A DNA stretch of 64,000 nucleotides from Nocardioides sp. 1609 (GTDB taxonomy: Bacteria > Actinomycetota > Actinomycetes > Propionibacteriales > Nocardioidaceae), in NCBI RefSeq assembly GCF_004522105.1, contig NZ_SPUJ01000001.1:186001-250000 (forward strand), read 5' to 3'. The translations under genes and the position numbers were made by a program. Numbering within the stretch: the first letter of the stretch is position 1; each line of letters starts with the position of its first letter. Shown one piece after another: positions 35,906 through 47,091 of the stretch. A model generated the notes under the pieces. That model was not told the DNA's origin and made no database searches. It saw nothing but the letters and a program-made list of their open reading frames with translations.

Positions 35906-36991
35906 ATGAAGATCAGGAAGTCCGTCCTCGGCGGAATCTCGGCGCTCACCCTGGCCAGCGCGCTCGTCGCGTGCGGCGATGCCCCCGACGACTCGGCCGG
36001 CGACGACGAGGCGAAGACCGACTTCCTCCCGTGCATCGTCTCCGACGCCGGAGGCTTCGACGACAAGTCCTTCAACCAGCTCGGCTTCGAGGGCCTGGTC
36101 AAGGCGGCTGACGAGCTCGGCGCGGAGTACAAGGACGTGGAGTCCAACAGCGAGAACGACTACGCCCCCAACCTCACCAACCTCGTCGACCAGGGCTGCG
36201 ACGCCATCGTCACGGTCGGCTTCGCCCTCTCGGCGGCCACCGTCGAGTCGGCCAAGGCCAACCCCGACATCGAGTACATCCTCATCGACGACGCGGCCGA
36301 CAACGACTTCGACGGCACCAAGGACGCGGACAACATCAAGCCGCTCCTCTACGACACCGCCCAGGCCGCGTTCCTGGCCGGCTACGCCGCCGCCGACTAC
36401 TCCAAGACCGGCACCGTCGGCACCTACGGCGGCCAGCCGTTCCCGACCGTGACGATCTTCATGGACGGCTACCGCCAGGGCGTGGAGTACTACAACGAGC
36501 AGAAGGGCACCGACGTCAAGGTCGCCGGCTGGGACGGCGAGAACGGCTCGTTCACCGGTGGCTTCGAGGCCAACGAGAAGGCCACCAACACGGCCACGCA
36601 GATCCTCGGCCAGGACGTCGACGTCATCCTGCCCGTCGGCGGCCCGATCTACGAGGGCGCGCTCACCGCGATCGCCGACTCGGGCTCCGACGCCGTCATG
36701 ATCGGCACCGACGCCGACGTCTTCGAGAGCGACCCGAAGACGCAGGAGGTCATCCTGACCTCGATCATGAAGAACATGGACGTCTCGACCTACGACGCCA
36801 TCATGGCCGCCGGCAACGACGAGTTCGACCCCGAGGCCTACGTCGGCACCCTCGAGAACGACGGCGTCGCGATCGCCCCGTTCCACAACTTCGAGACCGA
36901 GGTCAACGAGTCGCTGCAGGGCGAGCTCGACACGATCAAGGAGGGCATCATCGACGGCTCCATCCCGGTGACGTCGTACCTGACCCCCTGA
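35906..36991 (+). CDS. BMP family nucleoside-binding lipoprotein
   Basis: This 361-residue lipoprotein has the lipobox ALVACG (Cys about residue 23), a linker and the Bmp/Med fold: [18 protein letters not shown] at the ligand entry, [19 protein letters not shown] and [14 protein letters not shown]. PnrA/TmpC-type members bind purine or pyrimidine nucleosides for ABC import. GGAGG precedes the ATG at 35906. A terminator hairpin separates it from the ATPase and permease genes, which allows higher expression of the binding protein. Confidence 0.9.
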   Translation: MKIRKSVLGGISALTLASALVACGDAPDDSAGDDEAKTDFLPCIVSDAGGFDDKSFNQLGFEGLVKAADELGAEYKDVESNSENDYAPNLTNLVDQGCDAIVTVGFALSAATVESAKANPDIEYILIDDAADNDFDGTKDADNIKPLLYDTAQAAFLAGYAAADYSKTGTVGTYGGQPFPTVTIFMDGYRQGVEYYNEQKGTDVKVAGWDGENGSFTGGFEANEKATNTATQILGQDVDVILPVGGPIYEGALTAIADSGSDAVMIGTDADVFESDPKTQEVILTSIMKNMDVSTYDAIMAAGNDEFDPEAYVGTLENDGVAIAPFHNFETEVNESLQGELDTIKEGIIDGSIPVTSYLTP

Positions 36992-37007
36992 TCCACCGCT
37001 GACGAGA

Positions 37008-37042
37008 AGGAGGGAGGTCCGGCCCCGGCCGGCCTCCCTCCT
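37008..37042 (+). terminator. Hairpin after the BMP lipoprotein gene
   Basis: AGGAGGGAGG (37008-37017) pairs with CCTCCCTCCT (37033-37042); the inner CCGGCC and GGCCGG also pair around CC, leaving one bulged T. It probably terminates or attenuates transcription before the ABC genes. Confidence 0.75.
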
Positions 37043-37141
37043 GGCTTTCCCGGAGAGGTCGCCCACCGCGCCGGTGGGCCCCCAGGCGTCCGGGCTCCGC
37101 GAGCCCCGCCGGACGACCCACGACCCACGCACGCACACCAC

Positions 37142-37147
37142 TAGGAT
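37142..37147 (+). promoter_or_regulatory. -10 element for the ABC transporter operon
   Basis: TAGGAT lies 7 nt before the ATG at 37155, giving the ATPase/permease genes their own leaderless start downstream of the terminator. Confidence 0.55.
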
Positions 37148-37154
37148 GCGCCCC

Positions 37155-38665
37155 ATGCAGCTCGCCCTGCGCGACATCACCAAACGCTTCGGCACCCTCG
37201 TCGCCAACGACCGGATCTCCCTGACCGTCGAGCCGGGCGAGGTCCACTGCCTGCTCGGGGAGAACGGCGCCGGCAAGTCGACCCTCATGAACGTCCTCTA
37301 CGGCCTCTACCAGGCCGACGAGGGCGAGATCGTCCTCGACGGCACCGTGCAGCACTTCTCGGGTCCGGGCGACGCGATCGCCGCCGGTATCGGCATGGTC
37401 CACCAGCACTTCATGCTGGTCCCCGTCTTCACCGTGGCCGAGAACGTGATGCTCGGCGACGAGTCGACCGGCTTCGCCGGCTCGCTCGACCGGGACGCCG
37501 CCAGCCGCCGGGTCCGCGAGATCTCCGACCGCTTCGGGTTCCACGTCTCCCCCGACGCCGTCGTCGAGGACCTCCCCGTCGGCGTCCAGCAGCGGGTCGA
37601 GATCATCAAGGCGCTCTCCCGCGACGCCCGCGTCCTCGTCTTCGACGAGCCGACCGCGGTGCTGACGCCGCAGGAGACCGACGAGCTGATGCTGATCATG
37701 CGCCAGCTCAAGGAGTCGGGCGTCGCGATCGTCTTCATCACCCACAAGCTGCGCGAGGTGCGCGCGGTGGCCGACCGGATCACCGTCATCCGGCGCGGGA
37801 AGGTGGTCGGCGAGGCCGACCCCGCCGCCACCAACGCCGAGCTCGCCGCCCTCATGGTGGGCCGCCCGGTGGAGCTGACGGTGCACAAGGAGGAGCCCGA
37901 GCTCGGCAAGGAGGCCCTGGTCGTCGAGCACCTCACGGTGACCGACGTCCACGGGCTCGTGCACGTCGACGACGTCAGCTTCACCGTGCGTGCCGGCGAG
38001 GTGCTCGCCGTCGCCGGCGTCCAGGGCAACGGGCAGACCGAGCTGACCGAGGCCCTGCTCGGCCTCCAAGCCCACGTCCGCGGCTCCGTCACCCTCGACG
38101 GCAAGCGCCTGCACGGACGCTCCGTGCGCCAGATCCTGGACGCCGGCGTCGGGTTCATCCCCGAGGACCGGCAGGTCGACGGTCTGGTCGGCACGTTCTC
38201 CGTCGCCGAGAACCTCATGCTCGACCGGAGCTTCGGGGCACCGTTCGTCAAGCTGGGCTCGGTCCAGCGCGGCAGGCTCGCGACGTTCGCGCGCGAGAAG
38301 TTCGCCGAGTACGACGTCCGCGCCCCCGGGATCACCGCGAAGGCCGGCAACCTCTCCGGCGGCAACCAGCAGAAGGTCGTGGTGGCCCGCGAGCTCTCGC
38401 GCGACCTGCGCCTCCTCGTCGCCGCCCAGCCGACCCGCGGTGTCGACGTCGGCTCCATCGAGTTCATCCACAAGCAGATCGTGGCGACGCGCGACTCCGG
38501 GATCCCGGTCGTCGTGGTCTCCACCGAGCTCGACGAGGTCGTCGCGCTGGCAGACAGGATCATGGTGTTGTACCGAGGACAGATCGTCGGGATCGTGCCG
38601 GCGGACACCCCGCGCGACGTGCTGGGTCTGATGATGACCGGCGAGCGTCCCGCCGAGGTGGTCGC

Positions 38666-38669
<4 letters not shown>
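37155..38669 (+). CDS. Nucleoside ABC transporter ATP-binding protein (double domain)
   Basis: This 504-residue protein has two ABC domains in tandem, as in the RbsA/YufO class. The first has Walker [10 protein letters not shown] and Walker [14 protein letters not shown]. The second has a degenerate P-loop [13 protein letters not shown], signature [15 protein letters not shown] and Walker [16 protein letters not shown], where Gln replaces the catalytic-region Asp-Glu, as is usual in this class. It energises the two permeases that follow, whose genes overlap in series (ATGA). Confidence 0.93.
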
Positions 38670-39942
<1,273 letters not shown>

Positions 39943-39946
<4 letters not shown>

Positions 39947-41244
39947 GCACGACCGACAACGGCCCCGCCGTCGAGATCCCCGACGAGCCGGTGACCGACG
40001 AGGCCCGGGTCGTCACCGTCGTCAGCCCCAAGGCCGCCATCGTCCTGGGCCTGCTGACCCTCGGCCTCGGCCTCGCGGTCCTCCTGGGCTCGCAGAGCGG
40101 TGACACCACCTACCGGCTCGCGTCCCGCGACGACCTGTTCGAGCTCCCCGAGGTCACGGTGCCCGTGACGGGCACCGCGATCGCCGCGCTGGTCGTGATG
40201 GCGCTGTGCACCGCGGAGGCGCTGCGCCGCTACCTCGGCCGGCTCCGGCTGCCGATGTGGCTGCCGATCGTCTTCGCCGTCGTCGCGATGACCGGGTTCC
40301 TCACCTGGGCCGCGGCCGGCGGCACCGTGCCGCTCGTCGGCCTGCTGAGCGGATCGGTGGCGCTCGCCGTCCCCCTCGTGTTCGGCGCCCTCGGCGGGGT
40401 GCTCGGCGAGCGGGCCGGCGTGGTGAACATCGCCATCGACGGCCAGCTGCTCGCCGGGGCCTTCGCCGCGGCGCTGACCGCCTCGATCGTGGGCTCCACC
40501 TGGGCCGGCATGCTGGGCGCGATGGTGGCCGGCGCCCTCGTCGCGGTGATCCTCGGGGTCTTCGCGATCAGCTACTACGTCGACCAGGTCATCGTCGGCG
40601 TCGTGCTGAACGTGCTCGTCATCGGCGTCACCAGCTTCATGTTCTCGCAGGTCCTCGCCCCCAACGCCGAGTCGCTCAACTCGCCGCCCCGCCTGAGCGC
40701 GATCACCATCCCGGTCCTCGGTGACATCCCGGTCGTGGGAGCCATCCTGTTCCGGCAGACGGTCATCGTCTACCTGCTCTACGTCGCGGTCGCGGTGGTG
40801 ACCTGGGCGCTCTACAAGACGCGGTGGGGCCTGCGGGTCCGCGCCGTCGGCGAGCACCCGAAGGCCGCCGACACGGTCGGCATCAACGTGGTCGCGACCC
40901 GCTACAAGACGATCCTGCTGGCCGGCGCGATCGCCGGCCTCGGCGGCGCGTTCTACACCCTCGTCTCGGTGCAGGGCTTCAACCGGGAGATGACCGGGGG
41001 CGCCGGCTACATCGCGCTCGCCGCGGTGATCTTCGGCAAGTGGGACCCGATCCGGGCCACGCTGGCCGCCCTGCTGTTCGGCTTCGCCTCCAACCTGCAG
41101 GGCGTGCTGTCGGTGATCGGCTCACCGGTGCCGAGCCAGTTCATGCTGATGCTCCCCTACGTCGTCACGGTCTTCGCCGTCGCCGGGTTGGTGGGCCGCT
41201 CCCGGGGCCCGGCCGCGGTGGGACTGCCCTACCGCAAGTCCTAG
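39943..41244 (+). CDS. Nucleoside ABC transporter permease 2
   Basis: This 433-residue permease has about ten membrane helices and the family segments GERAGVVNIAIDGQLLAGAF and LRVRAVGEHPKAADTVGINV. It starts with GTG at 39943 inside the end of the previous gene. A strong hairpin follows the stop. Together with the lipoprotein and ATPase it forms a complete BMP-type importer. Confidence 0.92.
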
Positions 41245-41263
41245 CGCCCGCAGCACCGACCGC

Positions 41264-41293
41264 GACGCCCCGTCCCCCCGAGGACGGGGCGTC
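41264..41293. terminator. Bidirectional terminator hairpin
   Basis: GACGCCCCGTCC (41264-41275) pairs perfectly with GGACGGGGCGTC (41282-41293) around a 6-nt loop, between the convergent permease and M20 genes. Confidence 0.8.
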
Positions 41294-41312
41294 CGGCGTC
41301 CTGTGCCTGGTT

Positions 41313-42524
41313 CTAGGACGAGGAGGAGGCCGAGCCGGACGAGACGACCGAGCCGAGCGCCGTCCCGGCCAGCACCCGCGCGCCGATGCCGATCGCGCGC
41401 TCGTCGACCTGCAGGTTGCCCTGGTGGAGGTCGTACGTCGCCCCGCCGGGCGTGCGGGTGCCGAGGCGGAACATGGCGCCCGGGACGTGCTCGAGGTACC
41501 ACCCGAAGTCCTCGCCGCCCAGGCTCTGCGGCACCGCGGTCTGGCCGGCCGTGCCGAGCGCGTCGCGGACGGCGGCGGCCAGGATCGCGTTGGAGCCGGC
41601 GTCGTTCACGACCGGCGGCACGCCCTGGAGGTAGTTGACGGTGGCGGTGACGCCGTAGGGGCGCACGATGTCGTGGATGGCCTCGCGGATGATCGCCTCG
41701 CAGCCGGCCCAGGCGACGGCGTCGAGGATCCGCACGGTGCCGGCGACCAGGCCGCGGTCGGGGATGACGTTGGGCGCGGAGCCGGCCCGGACGACGCCCC
41801 AGACCACGCTGACGCCGGCGCGCGGGTCCATCCGGCGGCTCAGGACGGCGGGCAGCTCGCTGGTCACCTTGGCCAGGGCGAAGGTGAGGTCGCCGGTGAG
41901 GTGGGGCCGGGACGTGTGCCCGCCGGTGCCCTCGAGGTGGACCTCGATCTTGTCGGCGGCGCTGGTCAGCGCCCCGGACCGCAGCCCGATCCGGCCGACG
42001 TCGACGTTGGGGTCGCAGTGCAGCGCGAAGATCCGGTCGATCCCGTCGAGGTGGCCGTCGGCGACGAGCTGGCGGGCGCCGCCCGGCATCACCTCCTCGG
42101 CCGGCTGGAACAGCAGCCGCACGCGGCCGGGCAGCTCGCCGCGCTCGTGGAGCTCCCCGAGGGCGAGCGCGGCACCGACGAGGCTGGTGGTGTGGACGTC
42201 GTGGCCGCAGGCGTGCGCGACACCCGGCACCGTGCTCTGCCACGGCACCCCGGAGACGTCCTGGACGGGCAGGGCGTCGATGTCGGCCCGGAGCGCGATG
42301 CCCGGCCCGCCCTCGGCGGGTCCGATCTCGGCGACCACCCCGGTCGGCGAGGGCAGCGTGACCCGCCAGCCGGCCGCCTCGACGCGCTGCGCCACCAGGT
42401 CGGTCGTCCGGGCCTCGGCCCACGACAGCTCGGGGTGGGCGTGCAGGTCTCGGCGCAGGTCGACGAGCTCGCCGGCGTACTTGGCGACGACGTCGGCGAT
42501 GAGCGAGGACAGGTGATCGGGCAT
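41313..42524 (-). CDS. M20 family amidohydrolase
   Basis: This 403-residue metal-dependent hydrolase has the metal-binding motif ACGHDVHTTSLVGAA, the catalytic region FQPAEEVMPGGARQL, the dimerisation-domain segment GTGGHTSRPHLTGDL and PQSLGGEDFGWYLEH. It belongs to the group of N-acyl amino acid or hippurate hydrolases; the substrate is unknown. The ATG at 42524 lies 7 nt after TAGATT, so it is preferred to an upstream TTG. The C-terminus ends in a run of serines. Confidence 0.92.
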   Translation of the reverse strand: MPDHLSSLIADVVAKYAGELVDLRRDLHAHPELSWAEARTTDLVAQRVEAAGWRVTLPSPTGVVAEIGPAEGGPGIALRADIDALPVQDVSGVPWQSTVPGVAHACGHDVHTTSLVGAALALGELHERGELPGRVRLLFQPAEEVMPGGARQLVADGHLDGIDRIFALHCDPNVDVGRIGLRSGALTSAADKIEVHLEGTGGHTSRPHLTGDLTFALAKVTSELPAVLSRRMDPRAGVSVVWGVVRAGSAPNVIPDRGLVAGTVRILDAVAWAGCEAIIREAIHDIVRPYGVTATVNYLQGVPPVVNDAGSNAILAAAVRDALGTAGQTAVPQSLGGEDFGWYLEHVPGAMFRLGTRTPGGATYDLHQGNLQVDERAIGIGARVLAGTALGSVVSSGSASSSS

Positions 42525-42531
42525 CCGGTCC

Positions 42532-42537
42532 AATCTA
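42532..42537 (-). promoter_or_regulatory. -10 element for the M20 amidohydrolase
   Basis: On the minus strand TAGATT lies 7 nt before the ATG at 42524. Confidence 0.5.
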
Positions 42538-42613
42538 GCCCCCGGCGGCGAGGCCCGTCGGCCCGGATCGCGTCGAGGGACGTCGCCGCCGGCGACGGGC
42601 GCACCGCCCGGGC

Positions 42614-43705
42614 TCAGCGCCGGATCGCGACCAGCCGTCCCTCGCCCAGCACGTCGGCGGTCGCGAACAGGCGACCGCGGTGGAGCTCGACGTCGCCGGG
42701 CATCCCGATCGGCAGGAACGGCCGCGGTCGCCGGGCCCCGGGGGCGATCTTGGAGATCCTCGCGCCGAACAGCTCGGCGACGTACACGGCGCCCCGCGGG
42801 GTCACGGCCAGGCCGGTGGCGCTCACGAGGCCCTTCGCGACCAGGGTGACCTTCCCGGAGGACGGGTCGACCCGGAACACCCGGCCCTGGGCGCCGGTGC
42901 TGCCGTCCTCGGGACCGCCGGGCAGGGACGAGACGTAGAGCTGGCCCCGCGGTCCGACCTCGACGTCGGTGGGCACGCCCTCGAAGACGTAGACGTGGCC
43001 GGCGGTGCAGGCCGGCAGCCCGTTGGCCTCCGCGGCCCTGCGGGTGATCCTCACCGGCACGGGCGGCAGGACGGCGGTCGTGCTCACCCGGCCGCGCCGG
43101 TCGACCTCGAGGATCGCGTTCGCGGCGGCGTCGGCGACCCAGGTGCGGCCGCCGGCGGTGGTCGTGGCGTACGGGTGCGACTCCACGATGCCGCGGTAGC
43201 GGGCAGGGAACCGCTCGGGCAGCTGCGAGGCGCAGTCGGCCCCGAGCCGGCGGAACCCGTAGCGGACGTCGCCGTCGGGGTTCGTGCGGCGCTCGTGGGC
43301 GCCGAGGTCGGCGAGCTCGGTCGCCCCGCCGTCGCGCCCGAGCCGCAGCAGGTGGGTGTCACGGCGCAGGGTGGTGGCGAAGACGACGGAGCCGCGGTGG
43401 ACCGAGACGGCGCCGACCTCGACGCCGCGCTCGGCCTGGTAGACCGGCCTGGCCGGTCGGTCGCCGCGCTGGCGCATCAGGGTGCCCGTGAAGTTCTGGC
43501 TGAACCACCGGGTCTGCTCGCCGCCGATCGCGACGCTGAGCGGGCTCACCAGCCCGGGGACGAGGGTGACGGCGCGGGGCGGGGCCGGAGCCTGCGCGGG
43601 GCTGTCGGCGGCGGACGACGCCGCCGGCGCCGAGGTCAGGAACGGGCCGGCCAGGACGACGGCCAGGCCGGCGACCGCAGCGCGGGTCGCGGTGGTGGTG
43701 CGCAT
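42614..43705 (-). CDS. ScyD/ScyE family secreted protein
   Basis: This 363-residue protein has an N-terminal signal peptide (about 1-33, ending SAPAASSA) and a six-bladed propeller-like body with segments VEVGPRGQLYVSSLPGGPE and GLVSATGLAVTPRGAVYVAE, the pattern of the ScyD/ScyE family. The role in actinobacteria is not established. Two cysteines (GADCAS, LPACTAG) may pair. The ATG at 43705 gives a complete signal peptide. The 104-bp gap to meaB shows only short imperfect hairpins. Confidence 0.75.
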   Translation of the reverse strand: MRTTTATRAAVAGLAVVLAGPFLTSAPAASSAADSPAQAPAPPRAVTLVPGLVSPLSVAIGGEQTRWFSQNFTGTLMRQRGDRPARPVYQAERGVEVGAVSVHRGSVVFATTLRRDTHLLRLGRDGGATELADLGAHERRTNPDGDVRYGFRRLGADCASQLPERFPARYRGIVESHPYATTTAGGRTWVADAAANAILEVDRRGRVSTTAVLPPVPVRITRRAAEANGLPACTAGHVYVFEGVPTDVEVGPRGQLYVSSLPGGPEDGSTGAQGRVFRVDPSSGKVTLVAKGLVSATGLAVTPRGAVYVAELFGARISKIAPGARRPRPFLPIGMPGDVELHRGRLFATADVLGEGRLVAIRR

Positions 43706-43809
43706 GAGGAATGCCTCTCGTGGGGTCGGGCGGGACGCCCACCGATGTTGCTCCCCCGCCGTCCCGACGGGGCGGATCGGCGGGCCGTTACCCCGGCATT
43801 GGGGACGGC

Positions 43810-44793
43810 TCAGCCGTCGTAGGCCGCCAGCAGCCGGTCGGCGGCGACGGTGGCGGGCAGGTCGCCGCCCAGCACCGCGGCGCGGACGTCGTCGCGGATG
43901 GCCCGGACGCCGGGCGAGTGCCGCAACCGCTGGTCGAGCTCGTCGCGGACCAGCGCCCAGGTGAACTCGAGCTGCTGCTGGGCGCGCCTGGTCGCGAGGC
44001 CCTCGTCGCCGAGGTGGTCGCGGTGCGCGAGGACCCGCTGCCACAGGTCGTCGACGCCGACGTCGTGCAGGGCCGAGCAGGTGACCACCGGCGGCGCCCA
44101 CTCCCCGTGCCCGCGCACCAGCCGCAGCGCCCCGGCCAGCTCGCGCGCGGCCACGCGCGCCTCCTGCTCGTGCTCGCCGTCGGCCTTGTTGACCGCGACG
44201 ACGTCGACGATCTCGAGGATGCCCTTCTTGATGCCCTGCAGCTGGTCACCGGTGCGCGCCAGGGTGAGGAAGAGGAAGGTGTCGACCATCCCGGCGACGG
44301 TGACCTCGGACTGGCCGACGCCGACGGTCTCGACCAGCACCACGTCGTACGCCGCCGCCTCGAGCACCGTCATCGCCTGCACCGTCGCGCGCGCCACGCC
44401 CCCGAGCGTGCCCGCGCTGGGGCTCGGGCGGATGTAGGCCTGCGGGTCGGCGGAGAGCCGCGACATCCGGGTCTTGTCGCCGAGCACCGAACCACCGGTG
44501 CGCACGCTGCTCGGGTCGACGGCCAGGACGCCGACGCGGTGGCCCTCCGCGGTCAGCCGCGACCCGAGCGCCTCGATGAAGGTCGACTTGCCCACGCCCG
44601 GGACGCCGCTGATGCCGACCCGCACCGCGGGCGACCGGACGCCGGCGTCGGCGTCGGTGGTGAGCAGCGTGAGCAGCTCGCGCGCCGCCGTCCGCTTCGC
44701 GGGCAGGGCCGACTCGACGAGCGTGATCGCCTGCGCGACCGCCGCGCGCCGGCCCTCGCGGATGCCGGAGACCAGGGTGTCGACGTCAGGCAT
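43810..44793 (-). CDS. meaB: Methylmalonyl-CoA mutase-associated GTPase MeaB
   Basis: This 327-residue G3E GTPase has Walker A GVPGVGKSTFIE, the switch region LAVDPSSVRTGGSVLGDKTR, DVVLVETVGVGQSE and the guanine-specificity motif VNKADG. It guards adenosylcobalamin loading of methylmalonyl-CoA mutase, whose two subunit genes lie just upstream on the same strand. The family length is normal. A 132-bp gap with nested inverted repeats separates it from mutB. Confidence 0.95.
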   Translation of the reverse strand: MPDVDTLVSGIREGRRAAVAQAITLVESALPAKRTAARELLTLLTTDADAGVRSPAVRVGISGVPGVGKSTFIEALGSRLTAEGHRVGVLAVDPSSVRTGGSVLGDKTRMSRLSADPQAYIRPSPSAGTLGGVARATVQAMTVLEAAAYDVVLVETVGVGQSEVTVAGMVDTFLFLTLARTGDQLQGIKKGILEIVDVVAVNKADGEHEQEARVAARELAGALRLVRGHGEWAPPVVTCSALHDVGVDDLWQRVLAHRDHLGDEGLATRRAQQQLEFTWALVRDELDQRLRHSPGVRAIRDDVRAAVLGGDLPATVAADRLLAAYDG

Positions 44794-44818
44794 CGCCGGC
44801 CCGCTCGTCGACGGGGAG

Positions 44819-44913
44819 GGTCTCGACTCGGGCTCGCCGGCGCTCGCCCGGCTCGACCGACGGACGACTCCGGTGGTCGAGCCGCGGGGACGTAGTCACC
44901 GCGAGTCGAGACC
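44819..44913. repeat. Nested inverted-repeat element between mutB and meaB
   Basis: Outer arms GGTCTCGACTCG (44819-44830) and CGAGTCGAGACC (44902-44913) enclose inner arms CGGCTCGACC (44849-44858) and GGTCGAGCCG (44874-44883). A related but degenerate sequence lies at 60841-60894. Both share GGTCGAGC and GTCGAGACC. Confidence 0.75.
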
Positions 44914-44925
44914 TCGCGCCCACCA

Positions 44926-47091
44926 TCAGTGCCCGAGCTGCTCGCGCAGCTTGGCGAGCAGGTCGAGCGCCGACTCGGCGATGACCGTGCCGGGCAGGAA
45001 GACCGCGGCGGCGCCCATCTCCCTCAGCGTCGGGACGTCGTCGGGCGGGATCACGCCGCCGATCACCGTCATGATGTCGGGCCGTCCCTGCTCGGCGAGC
45101 GCCTGCTTCAGCGCGGGCAGCAGCGCGAGGTGGCCCGCCGCCAGCGAGCTGACCCCGACGATGTGGACGTCGGCGTCCACCGCCTGCTGCGCGACCTCCT
45201 CCGGCGTGGAGAACAGCGGGCCGACGTCGACGTCGAAGCCCATGTCGGCGAAGGCCGACACGATGACCTTCTGGCCGCGGTCGTGGCCGTCCTGGCCCAT
45301 CTTGGCGACCAGGATGCGCGGACGCCGTCCCTCGGCCTCGTCGAAGGCGGCCGTCGCGTCGAGCACCTGCTGGAGCAGGGTGCCGTCGCCCTCGCCGGCG
45401 GTGTCGCGGTACACGCCCGAGATCGTACGGATCACCGCCTGGTGCCGGCCGTAGACCTTCTCCAGCGCGTCGGAGATCTCCCCGACCGTGGCCTTGGCGC
45501 GCGCGGCGTCGACGGCCAGGGCGAGCAGGTTGCCGTCGAGGCTGCCCTTCGCGGCGCCGCGGTCGGCCGAGCTGGTGAGCGCCTCGAGGGCCGAGCGGAC
45601 CGCGTCGTCGTCGCGCTCGGCGCGCAGCCGCTCCAGCTTCGCGAGCTGCTGGCGGTAGACGTCGTCGTTGTCGACCTTGAGGACGTCGAGCTTGTCCTCC
45701 GCGGCGAGCCGGAAGGTGTTGACGCCGATGACCTTCTGGGCGCCGGAGTCGATGCGCGCCTGGGTGCGGGCCGCGGCCTCCTCGATGCGCATCTTCGGGA
45801 TGCCCTGCTCGATCGCCCGGGCCATCCCGCCGGCGCGCTCGGCCTCCTGGATGTGGCCCCAGGCGCGCTCGGCGAGGTCGTGGGTGAGCCGCTCGACGTA
45901 GTACGAGCCGGCCCACGGGTCGATCGTGCCGGTCGTGCCGCTCTCCTGCTGCAGCAGCAGCTGGGTGTTGCGGGCGATCCGGGCGCTGAAGTCGGTGGGC
46001 AGCGCGATGGCCTCGTCGAGGGCGTTCGTGTGCAGGCTCTGGGTGTGGCCCTGGGTGGAGGCCATCGCCTCGATGCAGGTGCGCTGGACGTTGTTGAAGA
46101 CGTCCTGCGCGGTCAGGCTCCAGCCCGACGTCTGGCTGTGCGTGCGCAGCGACAGCGACTTCGGGTTCTGCGGCTCGAACTCCCGCACCAGCCGGCTCCA
46201 CAGGGCGCGGGCCGCGCGCATCTTGGCGATCTCCATGAAGAAGTTCATCCCGGTCGCCCAGAAGAAGCTCAGCCGCGGGGCGAACTGGTCGATCGTCATC
46301 CCGGTCTCGAGGCCGGCGCGGATGTACTCGACGCCGTCGGCCAGGGTGTAGGCGAGCTCGAGGTCGTTGGTCGCCCCGGCCTCCTGGATGTGGTAGCCCG
46401 AGATCGAGATCGAGTTGAACCGCGGCATCCGCGCCGAGGTGTAGCTGAAGATGTCGGAGATGATCCGCATCGACGGCGCCGGCGGGTAGATGTAGGTGTT
46501 GCGGACCATGAACTCCTTGAGGATGTCGTTCTGGATCGTCCCCGCGAGCTGCTCCGGCTTCACCCCCTGCTCCTCGGCCGCGGCGATGTAGAGCGCGAGC
46601 ACCGGCAGCACCGCGCCGTTCATCGTCATCGACACCGACATCTCGTCGAGCGGGATCCCGTCGAAGAGCGTGCGGGTGTCGTAGATCGAGTCGATCGCGA
46701 CGCCGGCCATCCCGACGTCGCCGCGCACGCGCGGGTGGTCGGAGTCGTAGCCGCGGTGGGTCGCGAGGTCGAAGGCGACGCTCAGGCCCTTCTGGCCGGC
46801 GGCGAGGTTGCGCCGGTAGAAGGCGTTGGAGGCCTCGGCGGTCGAGAAGCCGGCGTACTGGCGCACGGTCCAGGGCTGGGTCGTGTACATCGTCGGGTAG
46901 GGACCGCGCAGGAACGGGCTCAGGCCCGGCCACGTGTCGAGGGCGTCGAGGCCGGCGAGGTGCTCGGGTCCGTAGACCGGCAGGACGTCGATGCCCTCGG
47001 GGCTGGCCCACGGCTCGCCACCGGACGTCGCGCCCGACGCGACGCCGCCCCCGTGGAGCGGCAGGCCGGCGAAGCTCTTCGGAACACTCAT
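44926..47091 (-). CDS. mutB: Methylmalonyl-CoA mutase, large subunit
   Basis: This 721-residue enzyme has the substrate-binding barrel ([55 protein letters not shown]) and the C-terminal B12-binding domain with the cobalamin-ligating His in [14 protein letters not shown]. It interconverts (R)-methylmalonyl-CoA and succinyl-CoA, linking propionate, valine and odd-chain fatty acid breakdown to the citrate cycle. The ATG at 47091 overlaps the mutA stop. Confidence 0.97.
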   Translation of the reverse strand: MSVPKSFAGLPLHGGGVASGATSGGEPWASPEGIDVLPVYGPEHLAGLDALDTWPGLSPFLRGPYPTMYTTQPWTVRQYAGFSTAEASNAFYRRNLAAGQKGLSVAFDLATHRGYDSDHPRVRGDVGMAGVAIDSIYDTRTLFDGIPLDEMSVSMTMNGAVLPVLALYIAAAEEQGVKPEQLAGTIQNDILKEFMVRNTYIYPPAPSMRIISDIFSYTSARMPRFNSISISGYHIQEAGATNDLELAYTLADGVEYIRAGLETGMTIDQFAPRLSFFWATGMNFFMEIAKMRAARALWSRLVREFEPQNPKSLSLRTHSQTSGWSLTAQDVFNNVQRTCIEAMASTQGHTQSLHTNALDEAIALPTDFSARIARNTQLLLQQESGTTGTIDPWAGSYYVERLTHDLAERAWGHIQEAERAGGMARAIEQGIPKMRIEEAAARTQARIDSGAQKVIGVNTFRLAAEDKLDVLKVDNDDVYRQQLAKLERLRAERDDDAVRSALEALTSSADRGAAKGSLDGNLLALAVDAARAKATVGEISDALEKVYGRHQAVIRTISGVYRDTAGEGDGTLLQQVLDATAAFDEAEGRRPRILVAKMGQDGHDRGQKVIVSAFADMGFDVDVGPLFSTPEEVAQQAVDADVHIVGVSSLAAGHLALLPALKQALAEQGRPDIMTVIGGVIPPDDVPTLREMGAAAVFLPGTVIAESALDLLAKLREQLGH

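Noticed and set aside
42525..42533. Upstream TTG as start of the M20 amidohydrolase
   Set aside because: The -10 hexamer at 42532-42537 overlaps it, so a leaderless transcript would begin at the ATG at 42524.
43706..43809. Short imperfect hairpins between the ScyD-like gene and meaB
   Set aside because: Stems are short and interrupted, and such pairings are expected by chance at this GC content.
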